Positions 62,349-64,000 of a stretch of 64,000 bases of DNA are shown in pieces (position 1 is the first letter of the stretch; each line of letters begins with the position of its first letter). The DNA comes from Gilliamella sp. wkB308 (lineage in GTDB: Bacteria > Pseudomonadota > Gammaproteobacteria > Enterobacterales > Orbaceae), in the NCBI RefSeq assembly GCF_001690185.1, contig NZ_LZGN01000043.1:25430-89429 (forward strand), in the 5' to 3' direction. A program made the translations under genes and the position numbers. A model generated the notes under the pieces. The model was not told where the DNA came from. It saw only the letters and a program-made list of their open reading frames with translations, and made no database searches.

Positions 62349-62894
62349 TTAACTTTTTTCAACTTGGCTAAAATCAAGCTCAACAGGTGTTGAACGTCCA
62401 AAGATTGAAACTGAAACTTTCAGGCGACTTTTTTCGTAATCGACTTCTTCAACCACACCATTAAAATCTGCAAATGGACCATCATTAACACGTACCAATT
62501 CCCCTGGCTCAAACAGCGTTTTAGGACGAGGTTTATCACCAACTTGTTGTAAACGATTCATAATAGCATCAACTTCACGTTGGCTTATTGGAGCTGGTCT
62601 GTCAGACGTACCGCCAATAAATCCCATGGTTCTTGGTACACTTTTAACTAAGTGCCAAGTTGCATCATTCATCATCATTTCAACTAAAACATAACCAGGA
62701 AAGAATTTACGCTCACTTTTACGACGTTGACCACTTTTCATTTCAACAACTTCTTCGGTAGGCACAAGCACTTCACCAAAAGAATCTTCCATATTATGTA
62801 ACTTGATGTATTCACGCAGTGACTGTGCAACACGTGCTTCATAGCCAGAATAAGCTTGAATAACATACCATCGTTTTTGTTGTATTTCACTCAT
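62349..62894 (-). CDS. nusG: Transcription termination/antitermination factor NusG
   Basis: Elongation factor of 181 aa, the length of E. coli NusG. The N-terminal NGN domain ([43 protein letters not shown]) binds RNA polymerase. The C-terminal KOW domain ([53 protein letters not shown]) contacts Rho or ribosomal protein S10. It starts 1 bp after secE and is co-transcribed with it. Confidence 0.98.
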   Translation of the reverse strand: MSEIQQKRWYVIQAYSGYEARVAQSLREYIKLHNMEDSFGEVLVPTEEVVEMKSGQRRKSERKFFPGYVLVEMMMNDATWHLVKSVPRTMGFIGGTSDRPAPISQREVDAIMNRLQQVGDKPRPKTLFEPGELVRVNDGPFADFNGVVEEVDYEKSRLKVSVSIFGRSTPVELDFSQVEKS

Positions 62895-62895
62895 A

Positions 62896-63297
62896 TTAAC
62901 GTCCTATTGATGTTAAATAAAAGACGACCCAACGGAATAAAGTATCCATTCCCCAAAGGGCTAAACCAACGACGACTGTAACAGCCACAACGAGCATAGT
63001 TGTCTGTGTAGCGTCTTTACGAGAAGGCCATACAACCTTTCTTAACTCTTTTCTTGAATCTTGTAAAAATGCAAGAAATGACTTACCTTTAGTGGTTGTA
63101 AGAGCAATAAATAAAGTGAAAAGTGAAATTACACTAACCGTAATAATGCGGACGATTGTATTAGGTTGATATATATCATTTGCTTGAGCAAAATAGGAAT
63201 TTCCCCAAACAATAATTGCAATCAATACTAAAACTAAACCCCATTTGAGTTTATCTAGAACCGAGTTTGTAGCTTGACTTTCGTTACTTACTTGCAT
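62896..63297 (-). CDS. secE: Preprotein translocase subunit SecE
   Basis: Essential clamp subunit of the SecYEG channel, 133 aa (E. coli 127). It is the three-helix form found in gammaproteobacteria: two N-terminal membrane segments ([19 protein letters not shown] and [19 protein letters not shown]), the amphipathic surface helix [21 protein letters not shown], and the essential third helix [22 protein letters not shown]. It heads the secE-nusG pair, downstream of tuf. Confidence 0.97.
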   Translation of the reverse strand: MQVSNESQATNSVLDKLKWGLVLVLIAIIVWGNSYFAQANDIYQPNTIVRIITVSVISLFTLFIALTTTKGKSFLAFLQDSRKELRKVVWPSRKDATQTTMLVVAVTVVVGLALWGMDTLFRWVVFYLTSIGR

Positions 63298-63388
63298 ATA
63301 AAACCTATGAGTATGTTATTTATAATAATATCTATTTTCCAAAATGCTCTTTTTAAAATAAAAACATTTTGCTAAACAGACCAGATAA

Positions 63389-63414
63389 GAAAGGGCATCG
63401 CATGATACCCTTTC
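63389..63414 (-). terminator. Hairpin after the EF-Tu gene
   Basis: GAAAGGG and CCCTTTC enclose a partly paired interior, 20 bp beyond the tuf stop on the minus strand. Only a few T residues follow. It separates tuf from secE-nusG. Confidence 0.6.
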
Positions 63415-63433
63415 AACAGTTATTAAATATAAA

Positions 63434-64000
<567 letters not shown>

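Overview
The window is a chromosomal segment of an AT-rich (roughly 35-38 % GC by eye) gammaproteobacterium. Many proteins are close to their enterobacterial counterparts (GlnA-NtrB-NtrC, GltBD, YheS, Aas-LplT, the rpsP-rimM-trmD-rplS operon, Cra, SecB-GpsA). The low GC, the full NtrBC system and the abundance of PTS and amino-acid transport genes point to the bee-gut family Orbaceae (Gilliamella/Frischella type). That placement is inference from gene content, not a database result. I see no phage, insertion sequence or CRISPR array. The sequence runs off the right edge inside an EF-Tu gene.

Layout. 0.2-4 kb: a glutathionyl-hydroquinone-reductase-like enzyme, then an amino-acid ABC importer with an embedded GNAT acetyltransferase. 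4.3-5 kb: periplasmic alpha-carbonic anhydrase. 5.3-10.4 kb: an accessory-looking cassette of a class II UvrA-like ABC ATPase (no room for a UvrB-binding domain), a beta-lactamase-fold serine hydrolase that appears to have lost its catalytic lysine, and a MATE exporter. 10.7 kb: tRNA-Asn with a near-ideal promoter. 10.9-16.8 kb: LOG protein, then fruBKA with cra/fruR beside it and a Cra operator in front. 16.9-20.6 kb: iron-siderophore ABC importer with a candidate Fur box. 20.8-25 kb: glnA-ntrB-ntrC with a sigma-54 promoter and NtrC enhancer sites. 25-27.5 kb: rhodanese-like membrane protein without cysteine, SecB, GpsA. 27.6-33 kb: ornithine-cyclodeaminase family enzyme, aas-lplT-murQ. 33.3-38.6 kb: secreted carboxylesterase, then a mannose-family PTS (EIIAB, IIC, IID, ManO/DUF956). 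38.7-41.5 kb: rpsP-rimM-trmD-rplS and a MarC protein. 41.6-48.8 kb: permease, racemase, antiporter and fold-III decarboxylase, divergent from a sigma-54 activator. 48.8-57.7 kb: YhiN flavoprotein, gltBD, an unknown protein and MazG. 57.9-64 kb: OPT transporter, YheS, then (minus strand) NusG, SecE and EF-Tu.

How the parts work together. Nitrogen assimilation is well represented: glnALG carries its own enhancer-dependent promoter, and GltBD closes the GS-GOGAT cycle. The most striking unit is the 41.6-48.8 kb locus. It looks like a D-ornithine/D-lysine decarboxylation pathway (uptake, racemisation, decarboxylation, antiport) under a dedicated sigma-54 activator, with a visible -24/-12 promoter and a cluster of inverted-repeat enhancer sites. 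The second locus of interest is the UvrA-like / inactive hydrolase / MATE cassette, which could be a resistance module against a DNA-binding compound.
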